Translations under genes and position numbers: made by a program | Shown: piece by piece, positions 34,661-45,000 of the stretch | How positions within the stretch are numbered: position 1 is the first letter of the stretch | How the letters are laid out: the number at the start of each line of letters is the position of its first letter | NCBI RefSeq assembly: GCF_050717635.1 | Contig: NZ_JBOITO010000020.1 | Coordinates: forward strand, 62,001 to 126,000 | Direction of reading: 5' to 3' | DNA length: 64,000 nt | Origin: Clostridium_AD sp050717635 | Lineage (GTDB): Bacteria; Bacillota; Clostridia; Clostridiales; Clostridiaceae | Notes under the pieces: model-generated | The model's input: only the letters and a program-made list of their open reading frames with translations | The model's database searches: none | Told to the model about the DNA's origin: nothing

Positions 34661-34760
34661 TAATTACGAGAATTCTCTTGGTGTTAGGAGAATTCTCTTG
34701 ATATTACAAGAGTTCTCTTGATATTACAAGAGTTCTCTTGATATTACAAGAGTTCTCTTC
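34661..34760. repeat. Five tandem 20-bp palindromic repeats
   Basis: Five head-to-tail 20-bp units. Copies 3-5 are nearly identical (ATATTACAAGAGTTCTCTTG, the last ending in C); copies 1 and 2 have diverged first halves but keep AATTCTCTTG. Each unit contains a near-perfect palindrome, CAAGAGTTCTCTTG or GAGAATTCTC. The last copy overlaps the final codons and stop of cinA, so the array grew from the 3' end of that gene toward hom, 50 bp before its start. Confidence 0.85.
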
Positions 34761-35973
34761 TAACTAAGTCTAACAGTTGCATAGTTGCCCTTTCCCTTAT
34801 CTTTTGTCTATCACCAGATAATTTAAGCATTTTAGTTTTAACTTTACCATTTATGCATAAACCAACATATACAAGTCCCACCGGCTTTTCTTCGGTTCCA
34901 CCACCTGGCCCTGCAATTCCTGTGGTTGAAATTCCAATATTTACTCCTGCAGTTTTTGCTATCCCCTCTGCCATTTCTGCTGCTACTTCACTGCTTACTG
35001 CGCCATATTTTTCTAAGGTTTCCGTCTTTACTCCGAGTCTATTGATTTTAGCCTCATTGCTATAAGTTACAGCGCCCTCCAGAAGAACAGAAGATATCCC
35101 TGGGTAATTTATAAGTTTACTGGCTATCATTCCTCCTGTGCAGGACTCAGCCGTTGCTATAGTCATTTTTTTGCTTACAAGCATTTCAGAAAGTACATTT
35201 TCAAGTGTTGTATTACCTTCCCCATAAATGTTACTACCTAACCTACTACGTATTTTTGTTTCCATAGGCCCCATAAGTTTTATACCTTCATCGTAAGTAG
35301 TAGCCTTTGCTGTAATTCTAAAAGTCATTTCTCCATCTTTAGCATAGGGAGCCACCGTAGGGTTTGTTTGATTATCTAATATATCTTCTATCATTTCTTC
35401 AGCTTTACTCTCTCCTACTCCAATAACTCTAAGCACCTTTGAAACTAATATACCTTGCTGAAACTTTTGCAAATAAGGAGCTACAGTCTCTTCAAACATA
35501 GGTTTCATTTCTCTAGGTGGTCCAGGTAAAAGTACAGCTGTTTTTCCGTTTTGATCTATTATGCATCCTGGTGCTGTACCATTATTATTAGGAATTATAA
35601 CTGCATCTACCGGAAAATATGTCTGTTTCACATTGTTTTTCGTCATTGGTCTATTCAAATCTCTAAAATGGCCCTCAAGAATCCTTAGAGATGGTTCATG
35701 AACCACACTCTTCTTTCCAAAATATTCAAAAGTTACTTCCTTAGTTAAATCATCCTTTGTAGGTCCGAGTCCTCCTGTAGTTATAACTAAATCAGCTCTA
35801 CTAAAAGCTAATGCATATGCGTCTAAAAGTCTTTCCCTATTATCTCCAACTACCGTCTGATGGTAAACTGCTATTCCTAGATCCGCAAATCTTTTAGCAA
35901 TATATTGTGCATTAGTATTGACTATATCCCCTAGTAATATTTCAGTTCCTACTGCTAGTATTTCTGCTTTCAT
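34744..35973 (-). CDS. cinA: CinA-family protein (nicotinamide-nucleotide amidase/pyrophosphatase)
   Basis: 409 residues from ATG 35973 (AAGGAGG upstream; the longer frame reads through a hairpin leader). The N-terminal MoeA/MogA-like domain has AEILAVGTEILLGDIVNTNA and TTGGLGPTKDDLTKE; the C-terminal CinA/PncC domain has TAESCTGGMIASKLI and TGIAGPGGGTEEKP. Known members hydrolyse ADP-ribose and/or deamidate NMN in NAD recycling; B. subtilis CinA is competence-induced. The last codons lie within the 20-bp repeat array. Confidence 0.92.
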   Translation of the reverse strand: MKAEILAVGTEILLGDIVNTNAQYIAKRFADLGIAVYHQTVVGDNRERLLDAYALAFSRADLVITTGGLGPTKDDLTKEVTFEYFGKKSVVHEPSLRILEGHFRDLNRPMTKNNVKQTYFPVDAVIIPNNNGTAPGCIIDQNGKTAVLLPGPPREMKPMFEETVAPYLQKFQQGILVSKVLRVIGVGESKAEEMIEDILDNQTNPTVAPYAKDGEMTFRITAKATTYDEGIKLMGPMETKIRSRLGSNIYGEGNTTLENVLSEMLVSKKMTIATAESCTGGMIASKLINYPGISSVLLEGAVTYSNEAKINRLGVKTETLEKYGAVSSEVAAEMAEGIAKTAGVNIGISTTGIAGPGGGTEEKPVGLVYVGLCINGKVKTKMLKLSGDRQKIRERATMQLLDLVRRELL

Positions 35974-35988
35974 AATTATTTCCTCCTT

Positions 35989-36026
35989 GTGCCACCCCTT
36001 TTCCAAAGGGGCTACCCTCGTGGCAA
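35989..36026 (-). other. GC-rich stem-loop in cinA leader
   Basis: An outer pair TGCCAC/GTGGCA (35990-35995 with 36020-36025) encloses a 6- to 7-bp stem, CCCTTT/AAAGGG. It is far more GC-rich than its surroundings and ends 6 bases before the ribosome-binding site. No U-tract follows, so it is not a terminator. It may protect or tune the start region; I know no matching riboswitch. Confidence 0.45.
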
Positions 36027-36062
36027 GTGGCATCTATATATTTACATTTCGCATGATTATAT

Positions 36063-37805
36063 TTATATTTGACTTTTTGTAATTCTTTCATTGGTTCTAT
36101 GAATAATTTCTTCTGGATACCCCATAAATTCAAGTACTTTTATTGCGTTCCTAGTAGAAGATACCCCTTTTCTTATTTTATAATCAAAATCCAACCCATA
36201 TTGTCCTACGTTCTCAGTAAAATAATAACACGCATACAAATCTCCTACCATATTAGTTATTTCAAGGTCATGTGTAGCTACTACTACTAATGAATTATGA
36301 TTAGACAGATATGCTAAAATTTCAGCTGAAGCATTTACTCTCTCAATAGGGTTGGTTCCCCTAAAAATCTCATCAATAAGGCATAAATTTGTTACATCAG
36401 TATTGCAATCATTAATTATTCTAAATAATGCTTCTGCCTCACTTAAATAATAACTTTTCCCACTAGTTATATCATCGCTAACAGTCATTGAAGACACTAT
36501 ATTGAAATATCCACCTTCATAGCTTGTAGCAAGACATGTAAAAATAGTTTGAGCGAATAATGCATTTAAACCTACCGCCCTTAAAAAAGTGGACTTGCCT
36601 GACATATTTGAACCAGTTATAATAACACCTTTTTCTATAGTTAGAGAATTGCCTACAGCAGCTTCTATTAATGGATGTTTTATATTTCCACCCACAATCT
36701 GCTTAAATCCCTTCGTTAGCTTAGGCTCCGTATATTCCAAAAGTCCATCTCTATAAGAAGCAATTGATATTAATGCATCAATTTCCCCTAAAATTAAATA
36801 AATGTCTCTTAATACTTCACAATGCTTCTTAACCTCATCTATTATTCTATAAAAGCCTCTAGCCTCCAGTAAAAAGAATATATTAACGTACTCGTAAAAC
36901 ATATCCACGCCTTCTATTCTTCCTATACTAATAGCAGAATTTTTTTTTGTTATTATCTTGCAAATACTTGCTTTTTCTTTAAGCTTTGAAGTATATTCTT
37001 TTATACCTTTATCCTCGTTTTTTCCCATAATTTCAGCAAGGGAAATAATTCTACCTAAGTATCCCATAGCCTTAATTTCTGTACCAATATTAGCTTTAAT
37101 TTTAGTACTAACATAGAGATTAGCAGCATATATAACAAATATAGAAATAAGCGCTTTATATATACCAATAAATGGTATTGAAACTAAAGAACCAAACGCT
37201 AGTATTGTTAGAAAATATAGCAATGGCTTCATGGAAGTTTTATAGGAAATCTGCTCCCATAAAAAAGATGTTATTGTATTATTACGCTGTCTTCCAAGAT
37301 TTAATAAGCTAGCTTGGATTTTTTCTCTTATTTCGCTATGTTCTTGGAAAAACCTTATAGTCTTATCTCTATTAATTAATTTCCCTTCATTTAAGATTGG
37401 ATTTCTCAAAATATGATATAGATACTGCTCTCCTGGCGAAGATAAGGTTCTATCCACCCTTCTGAAAACTTCGTTCATATTTAAATCTAAATAAGTTTGA
37501 TCATCAACATATATCTCTCCCGGAGTTTTGTATTTTAGTGCATCAAATAATAATTTAATATCTTCAAACTTTCTCTCTCGCTTATTCTCTTTACCATAGT
37601 TTTCTCTAATTTCTTGCAATTTTTTATAATACATTGCTTTGCTTCTTGCTGCTAGTCCTAGTATTATAAATACTACAGAAATAATTATCCCCCAGAAATA
37701 TACTTCGTTTATATTTTCGCCTAAGAAAAGTGAAGCATAGGCTGCAACTGCCGCCATAACATTACTTGCTATAAATAAATTCCTAAATTTTTTATCCCTT
37801 CCCAT
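36063..37805 (-). CDS. Membrane-embedded MutS-like ATPase
   Basis: 580 residues. Two N-terminal hydrophobic helices (about 9-29 and 35-53) and two more near 190-235 are followed by a MutS core: clamp-like helices, then Walker A ITGSNMSGKSTFLRAVGLN (about 395-413), MTVSDDITSGKS, Walker B NLCLIDEIFRGTNP and a C-terminal VVATHDLEITNM helix set. It lacks the mismatch-binding domain I. Such proteins are annotated as MutS-family but their job is unknown; mismatch repair is unlikely for a membrane form. It precedes cinA by about 90 bp. Confidence 0.85.
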   Translation of the reverse strand: MGRDKKFRNLFIASNVMAAVAAYASLFLGENINEVYFWGIIISVVFIILGLAARSKAMYYKKLQEIRENYGKENKRERKFEDIKLLFDALKYKTPGEIYVDDQTYLDLNMNEVFRRVDRTLSSPGEQYLYHILRNPILNEGKLINRDKTIRFFQEHSEIREKIQASLLNLGRQRNNTITSFLWEQISYKTSMKPLLYFLTILAFGSLVSIPFIGIYKALISIFVIYAANLYVSTKIKANIGTEIKAMGYLGRIISLAEIMGKNEDKGIKEYTSKLKEKASICKIITKKNSAISIGRIEGVDMFYEYVNIFFLLEARGFYRIIDEVKKHCEVLRDIYLILGEIDALISIASYRDGLLEYTEPKLTKGFKQIVGGNIKHPLIEAAVGNSLTIEKGVIITGSNMSGKSTFLRAVGLNALFAQTIFTCLATSYEGGYFNIVSSMTVSDDITSGKSYYLSEAEALFRIINDCNTDVTNLCLIDEIFRGTNPIERVNASAEILAYLSNHNSLVVVATHDLEITNMVGDLYACYYFTENVGQYGLDFDYKIRKGVSSTRNAIKVLEFMGYPEEIIHRTNERITKSQI

Positions 37806-37839
37806 TTATCTTATCCCCTTAAAAAATCTTTTACCACAC

Positions 37840-38787
37840 TCAATACCCTTTTTTTAAATCTACTACATTCATCAGCTCTTCGTCGTGTACATATTTTTCC
37901 ATATTGTTATATATAAGGTTAAATCTTCGCTGATTTCTCATCTCAGAAATCCAGGAATTATGAGAAGTTAATATAACATTATTCAAATCCCATAAGAGAC
38001 TATTTTCTTTTAATGGTTCTTCTTCGTATACATCTAGAGCAGCCCCTGCTAGTTTTCCATTTTTTAAATTTTCAATAAGACAAACTTCATCCACAATGCT
38101 ACCCCTTGCTACATTTATAAAATAAGCTCCAGTTTTCATTGCCTTAAACCCGTCTTCATTAATTAAATGATGTGTAGCTTTGGTATAAGGTATTGTAACC
38201 ACAACTACGTCACACAGCACAAGCATTTCGGAAAGCTCTTTCATATCATAACATTTATTAAAATATTCAACATCCCTGCCATCTGTATTTACTCCTAATA
38301 TTTCCATACCAAAGCCTTGGAATCTTTTAGCTGACTCAACTGCTATGGTTCCTGTTCCAATAAACCCTATAGTTTTACCATATAACTCTAGAATATTTGT
38401 ATCCATTTTCCATTTTCTATTAACTTGATTTTCATATAGATTCTTGCTACTTTTAAATAACTCTAGAGTTTTTAATACGATCCATTCTCCCATAGGTATA
38501 CTGTAGCCACCCTTATTATTTGTAATTATAATAGAAGCGTTTTTAACATGTTCTGCTGGTAGTTGATCGATGCCTATGCTAGATAATTGTATCCATCTAA
38601 GTTTCTTCATTTTCGCTATTTCTAGCGTTTTAAAGGGATCGTAACAAACTAAAACTTCTACATCCTCGAAGTCCTCACTATAAATTAAATCGGATTCTTT
38701 AACTACTTTTATATCATACCCAAAAGCTTCTATATTTTTCATTTTTTCTCCACCGTAATTGTATGTGAAAAGTGCTTTAATTGCCAT
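37840..38787 (-). CDS. D-isomer-specific 2-hydroxyacid dehydrogenase
   Basis: 315 residues, NAD-dependent. The Rossmann motif IGFIGTGTIAVESAKRF (about 138-154), the conserved Arg in NVARGSIVDE, a Glu in ALDVYEEEPL and the catalytic His in ILTSHNSWISE are all intact. Resembles phosphoglycerate-dehydrogenase-like enzymes but lacks extra domains. Substrate is not evident. ATG with AGGGAGG 11 bases upstream. Its gene is followed by the MutS-like gene after 34 bp. Confidence 0.88.
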   Translation of the reverse strand: MAIKALFTYNYGGEKMKNIEAFGYDIKVVKESDLIYSEDFEDVEVLVCYDPFKTLEIAKMKKLRWIQLSSIGIDQLPAEHVKNASIIITNNKGGYSIPMGEWIVLKTLELFKSSKNLYENQVNRKWKMDTNILELYGKTIGFIGTGTIAVESAKRFQGFGMEILGVNTDGRDVEYFNKCYDMKELSEMLVLCDVVVVTIPYTKATHHLINEDGFKAMKTGAYFINVARGSIVDEVCLIENLKNGKLAGAALDVYEEEPLKENSLLWDLNNVILTSHNSWISEMRNQRRFNLIYNNMEKYVHDEELMNVVDLKKGY

Positions 38788-38822
38788 ATAGGCTCTGCCT
38801 CCCTTGCTTTTATTTTTGAAAA

Positions 38823-38842
38823 AAAGGTGCCGTAAGGCACCT
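38823..38842 (-). terminator. Terminator after M16 peptidase gene
   Basis: AAGGTGCC GTAA GGCACCTT is a perfect 8-bp GC-rich stem; the minus strand continues with TTTTTTT. It reaches to the first base of the peptidase stop codon. Confidence 0.9.
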
Positions 38843-41772
38843 TATTTAAATATATTTACCAAACTCGCGAATAATTCTTTATTATCTTTAAGTTTAGTTT
38901 CATTTCCAAGTACACAATAATAGTTTTCACCCGTAACATCTTTTAATAGTGTACTAAAAGACACAATATCTTCCTGCGTTGTGCTTAGTACTTCTTCTCT
39001 TTCCTTTTGTCTTTGTGCCTGCGTAATACCTCTTATATAATATCCTGTAGCTCTTTCACCCTTCATAGAAGGTGTTAATGGTGAATCAAGCTCACTTATT
39101 GTTCCTATAATATATTTAATCATTTCTCTTTCTGAGGCCTTAAATCCTCCTATATAATCATATATTTCGTCATAAGCATTTAGAGTCTCTTTGAGGCCTG
39201 GATCGCGATAAGATACAAATACCATATTACCAGTTCTAGTTATGTTAGCAAAGCAACCATAGGCACCACCTTGCACACGCACCCTATTCCATAGATAATC
39301 TAGGCTTGCTATAGTTTTGAGTACTAGCATTTTACCGGAATAAGAATAACCCTTCTTAATAAAATTATAACCTTTTGCTACATACTGAACATCGGATGAA
39401 GTTAATAAAGCTTCATTATTTTTACTAAGCATAAAATCATACTCTGCATCCGGTAATTTTTCTTTTCCAAGTACCTTCATTATTTTAGGTAACTCTGATG
39501 CAAAAGCAGAATATATATCCTCTTCTCCTGTAACACTTATTAAAAGATTATTTACATTGAATATAAGCTTTGATACCTTATTTAAATTTTCAATGATTTC
39601 TTCTGCTTTATTATCAAAATCTCTTTCAATCTCATCAATAAATTCATAGAAAGATATCCCTGCAATCTTTTCTATATAAGCTGAAGCTGGCGCAAAGTAA
39701 GAAGTAAGTCTCCCTGCTGCTGTACCATGTCCTCTATCAACAATCTTCATTTCTTGTCTTGATTTTAATTGTTGAATTAATTCTTTAAGCCTTTTCTTTT
39801 CATCAAATTTAGTACTACTAATTATTTCTGCAACAATATCAAATAGTTTTGGAATACTGGTTGCTAAAGCTTTAGTCTTTACTACTACCTTAGGACTATA
39901 TTTTTCATAATTTTCATTTTCGCCATATACTTCTGTGGCAAAATGAATTCCACCTGTATGAATATTAATTTCATTAGATAGGTCAGCATAATTTCTATCC
40001 TTCGTACTTACCCTTCCTAATATAGTTGATAGTAGCGTTACGTAAGGTAATAGCTCCATATCTACTTTTTTAGCGTCAAATAATATATTTATATAGGCGA
40101 TTTTATTAGTAAATATATTATGAGATAATACTTTTACACCTTGTTCCTCTCTTTCCTTTAAAGGTAAATGCTCTACTAAGGTTTCAATATCTGAGCGTTC
40201 AAGTAGAGGAATAGTTTCAAGGGCTTCATCAGAATCTGGTGTGTTTTGTCTTTCTTTAAGTGCTTTTGTCCCTTTTATTATTTCCTGTATTTCCAGTTCT
40301 GATAGACTCTCCTTATACCTTGCTAGTTTTTCTTCTAATTCCTTAGATTTTTTTTCTGCTAGCCCCTTTTTACCATTTAAAATAACTATAGAACTATGAG
40401 CATTGTTTAGTATATACTTTTCTATAAGCTTTTCAAAATAATCCGTAGTTAAAGCCGCTTTTATTTTACTTAAATAACCTTCATACTCTAAATGCATAGT
40501 AGGGTCTTTATCATAAAGCCAGCTATCCATACTTGTTATATAGTAGTATAATCCTTTTGGGAAACCGCCTAAATCAGCTTCTCGCAGTTTAAATTCCGTT
40601 ATGTTTATACAAGCTTCTATTAGCTTTTTATCTATTCCTTCTTTAACTATGTTCCTTAACGCTTCAAATACAATTTCCTTGAATCTTTCTTTTTCACTTT
40701 CATTAGAATTTTTTACTACTATACTAAACACTGGCTGAAGTATGCTATTATCAAAACTTCCAAATACATCTTTGCCAAGTTCTGCTTCTACGAGTACTTT
40801 TTTGAGAGGTGCTGCAGCACTTTCTAGAAGTAAATATTCTAAAATTTCAAAAGCTAAATGTAGCTCTGGATTACTAATATTATCTCCTGATACAAAATTC
40901 ATACTTAAATAAGTTTTGCCACTCTCGTCATCATCAGATGAAATAGGATAATCCACCACTACTTCTTTCATACTACTAAATGGTTTCTGAAGCATTATAG
41001 CTGACTCTACTAAAGTTTCATCAAAATTATTTAGATATTCCTCACTAATAAATCTCAACTGTTTATCAATATCCCCATCTCCATATAGAAATATATAACT
41101 ATTTGAAGGATGGTAATACTTTTTATGGAAATCTATAAATTCTTCTTGTGATAAATCTGGTATGCATTCTGGGTCTCCACCGGATTCTACGCCGTAAGAA
41201 GTGTCCGGAAAAAGAGATTCTTGAATCTTACGCATAAGAGTTCCTTCTGGTGACGAAAAGGCCCCCTTCATTTCATTGTAAACTACACCTTTATAATTTA
41301 GTTTGTCTTCCTTATTTTCTAGCTCATAATGCCAGCCCTCTTGCATTAATATTTCTGGCTGAGAATATATGTTAGGATAAAAAACTGCATCTAAATAAAC
41401 ATCCATAAGATTAAAAAAGTCTTTCTCATTTTTACTTGCCAGTGGATATATGGTTTTATCAGAAAAAGTCATAGCATTTAAAAATGTATTTAATGATCCT
41501 TTTATGAGCTCTACAAAAGGCTCCTTTGTTGGAAACTTTTTAGAACCACAAAGCACTGAATGCTCTAGTATATGTGGAAGTCCATTGCTACTTTTAGGTG
41601 GTGTTCTAAATCCTATAGAAAACACCTTGTTATCATCATCATTTTCTAAATGAAGTAGCCTCGCTCCACTTTTCTCATGCACAAACAATCTTGTCACTGA
41701 ATTTAACTCTTCTATTTTTTTTTCCTGGATTAACTTGAAACCATGGTATATACTGCCAATAGTAAATTTCAT
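38842..41772 (-). CDS. M16C zinc peptidase (PreP/insulinase-like)
   Basis: 976 residues, a clam-shell double-halved metallopeptidase. The inverted zinc motif HxxEH is in GLPHILEHSVLCGS (residues 66-70 for HILEH), with a distal Glu in the following helix region. The M16C-associated middle domain is present. Relatives (PreP, C. difficile and plant presequence proteases) digest free signal peptides and short peptides. ATG preceded by a duplicated AAAGTAGGAGGA block. Cytosolic peptide turnover is the likely role; there is no signal peptide. Confidence 0.92.
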   Translation of the reverse strand: MKFTIGSIYHGFKLIQEKKIEELNSVTRLFVHEKSGARLLHLENDDDNKVFSIGFRTPPKSSNGLPHILEHSVLCGSKKFPTKEPFVELIKGSLNTFLNAMTFSDKTIYPLASKNEKDFFNLMDVYLDAVFYPNIYSQPEILMQEGWHYELENKEDKLNYKGVVYNEMKGAFSSPEGTLMRKIQESLFPDTSYGVESGGDPECIPDLSQEEFIDFHKKYYHPSNSYIFLYGDGDIDKQLRFISEEYLNNFDETLVESAIMLQKPFSSMKEVVVDYPISSDDDESGKTYLSMNFVSGDNISNPELHLAFEILEYLLLESAAAPLKKVLVEAELGKDVFGSFDNSILQPVFSIVVKNSNESEKERFKEIVFEALRNIVKEGIDKKLIEACINITEFKLREADLGGFPKGLYYYITSMDSWLYDKDPTMHLEYEGYLSKIKAALTTDYFEKLIEKYILNNAHSSIVILNGKKGLAEKKSKELEEKLARYKESLSELEIQEIIKGTKALKERQNTPDSDEALETIPLLERSDIETLVEHLPLKEREEQGVKVLSHNIFTNKIAYINILFDAKKVDMELLPYVTLLSTILGRVSTKDRNYADLSNEINIHTGGIHFATEVYGENENYEKYSPKVVVKTKALATSIPKLFDIVAEIISSTKFDEKKRLKELIQQLKSRQEMKIVDRGHGTAAGRLTSYFAPASAYIEKIAGISFYEFIDEIERDFDNKAEEIIENLNKVSKLIFNVNNLLISVTGEEDIYSAFASELPKIMKVLGKEKLPDAEYDFMLSKNNEALLTSSDVQYVAKGYNFIKKGYSYSGKMLVLKTIASLDYLWNRVRVQGGAYGCFANITRTGNMVFVSYRDPGLKETLNAYDEIYDYIGGFKASEREMIKYIIGTISELDSPLTPSMKGERATGYYIRGITQAQRQKEREEVLSTTQEDIVSFSTLLKDVTGENYYCVLGNETKLKDNKELFASLVNIFK

Positions 41773-41987
41773 TTTTTCCTCCTCCTACTTTCATATCATT
41801 CCTCCTACTTTTGTAGTAGGAACCTGCCACCTGGGCATCACCTAATGTCTAATATATTCATTATACACCACTTTATACCACCCTACCAATAACATGAATG
41901 ATTTAATATATCTATGTTTCCTCATTTTTATTCTGTCTATGCTACATATAAAAAATAAAATTACTTTTCAATTGTTATTATAAAACT

Positions 41988-42020
41988 AAAACACTCAGTA
42001 GCTAAGCTAATGAGTGTTTT
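41988..42020 (-). terminator. Terminator after the giant signalling gene
   Basis: AAAACACTCA (41988-41997) pairs with TGAGTGTTTT (42011-42020); inside it TAGCT/AGCTA forms a second stem, making an almost continuous 16-bp helix. The minus strand continues with AGTTTTAT. Confidence 0.8.
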
Positions 42021-42024
42021 AATT

Positions 42025-45000
42025 TTATAGTATTGGAACTATTATCTTACCTAGAGTATTTACAAAATTAAAATCCTCAAAGCCAAACTCTTTTATCGTC
42101 GTTGATTCTGTTAAATATAATACACCTTTTACTATATCACCCTGAATCAGTGGAATAGCAACAACTGACTGCCAATTGGGGGCGCCTGTTACCCTATCAT
42201 ACTCAGTTATTGTATCCCAATCTATTTTAAAAACTCCTTGTTTATTAAAGATCACAGACTTTATAATGTTCTCGTTATATGCATTGGTGTCTACCCATTC
42301 ATTTTTAAAATTCACCCTTGAATACTTTTGGATAATATTTTCATCGTCCATAATAAATAACATACCCTTTTGCGCTTCTGTAATTTCAATGATTCTACCA
42401 AGCAAACTATATATCTTATCTTCCCTACTTGTATTTACGTTTATAAGCTCAATTAATTCTATCATTGCAAGTACATTTCTATGGTCTTGTATTGCATTCC
42501 CAGATATTATCCCAGTAAGTCTATCTGTTCTTTTAGCCTTTTTAGAGAATTCACTGTTCCAAACAGAGTATCTATTTCTTCCCCGTTCTTTTGCCACATA
42601 CAAAGCCTGATCTACTCTCTCGACTAATTCATCTTGCCACTCGCCATGAATGGGGTATGCAGCAACACCCAAACTTACGGTGACATCCCGTCTATTGTCT
42701 AGTATTTTTTCATCTTCTATTTTGTATCGTAGCTTTTCAGCCACAATTTCAGCATCGCAAATATCTGTATCTGGTAGAATAACAATAAATTCTTCTCCGC
42801 CGTACCTGCCTACAATGTCTGTATCTCTTAGATTATTCATAACAATAGCGCAAACCTTTTTTAAAGCATAATCTCCTGTCCTATGACCAAACTTATCGTT
42901 TACCATTTTAAAGTGGTCTAAGTCATACATAATAAGAGAAAATTTACCTCCCGTTTGACTTGAAAGTTCAACTTGTTCATCTAAGGCCTCTTCTAAGTAT
43001 TTTCTAGTGAGAGTTCCCGTCAATTTATCAATAGAAGCACTTAATCTAAGTTTGTATTTTTCAATTATTATACCTATAACCTTACTAAGTTCCATACATT
43101 TTTTCATACTATCACTATTAAGATTATTTAACACTCTTTGTGATTCAATATATACATATCCAATTACCTGCTTGGTGCCTTGTGTATTTTTTCTTCTTTC
43201 ATTCTTCATAAATCCATTTTCACTTATATTTCCCATAACAATCGGAATGCAAATAGACGCCTTTAAAGTATTATGAATACTATTTGCATCTCCATTCATG
43301 TTTTGTTCTATGGCTGCATCCATTACTAAAACAGGTTTCTCTCTTCCAAACATTTTAGTTAATTCTTCTTGATTTTGTGGCAACTCGGTTTTTCTATCAC
43401 TAGCTGCAATAACTTTGTACTCTTTATCATTATCCATTATAATAATAGTTCCCCTTGTGGCTAACGTTATATAAGACAAATAATCTATTATAAGTTCTAA
43501 GTTTTTTGCATTATCCTCTCCTAAATTTTCTAGCACATCACTTATATCATGAATATCATCACGTAGTGAAGAAGAATATATCTTTTTTATAGCTTTTATA
43601 AAATTCTTATTTTTTAGAATATCTTTGTGATTTACTTGCTCTAATAAATATAATAATCCTTTTTCATCGCTAACAGTAACAGGCTTAAATTCTAAGATTT
43701 CCGAATCTTTATTACTCTTATAATAATTATTAATAGCTAAAAAACTATTAAAAGGCATCAGCCCATTATTTAATTTGATGTAAGATAATCTATATTTAGC
43801 CGGTAATTGAAAAATTATATCTTTTAACATACCACAAGCCTCAAAATAGTAAATTACCGCATACAAATAATCCTTTTTATCAAAATAGTAGTCTCCGATA
43901 GAAGTATATATTTTCCAATATATATCAATTCCTTTATATTTTTTTGAATATTCTATGGCTTCTTTTAAAAATTTAATACTCTTCTTTTTTTCAATTAACC
44001 CATCAACGTATAATTTTTTAACATACACCCGATTGTCTTTGATATCAATATCTATTTTGCTTATTTCACTGTGAATAATAGAAATATATTCTTTTTTACC
44101 GTTTTCATATAAAAAAATTATTATATCATAAAATATATTAAGCCTATTCTCTATAGATGATATTTTGCTAGCTATAGTTATAACGTTTTGGATGTTTTCA
44201 TCTATGTTTCCCTCATTTTCTCTCAAATGAAGCATTATATACTGATTTAGAGCTTGAGCCTGCCATTTGAAAATACACTCATCATTCTCATATAAATATA
44301 AAGACTTTTGTATATAAAATTGAGCCTTTTGCAGATCGCCTAATTTATAGTTAATTTTAGAAGCCAAAAAGTAAAACTCACCTATATCTTTACCCTGATC
44401 AGGATAGTTTTCTAGCTCTTTATTACATCGCTCATAATAATTAACAGCATTCGCATAATCACCAAGCTTTAAATAAACACCAGCAAGGGAAATATAACAA
44501 TAAAAAACTTTAGATTCGTAGTCATACTTTTTACACTTTTCTAGTGCTTCAACAAAATATTGTAGGGATATTTTATACTGCTCTTTTGAAAAGTATGTAG
44601 CACCGATATTTATTAGCGCATCTACCTCACTACTACTCATATTGCTTTTTTCACATATATCCTTTATTTTCAGAAAATATTTTATAGCTTCATCATCGTT
44701 TTGATAATAATCCCCATATATAACGCCTATATTATTAAGGGACTTTATCAGCACGTTAATATTATTATACTTATTACATACCTCTATGTTTTTTTTAAAA
44801 ATTGTGTAGGCTTCATCTGCTTTACCACTTCTTAAGTAAACTAGGCCCTTATGGTTGTAAAATATAGGTATTAGCTCTTCGTATTCTCCTATACACAGTT
44901 TTATACACTTATTAGATATAGCTTGTACTTTTTCATACTCTTGTCTTATATCATATACAGAAGCTAAAATCCCTTGACATTTAAGTTCTCCTGAAAGATA

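Noticed and set aside
34661..34760. CRISPR array
   Set aside because: The 20-bp units abut with no spacers, so this is a tandem repeat, not CRISPR.
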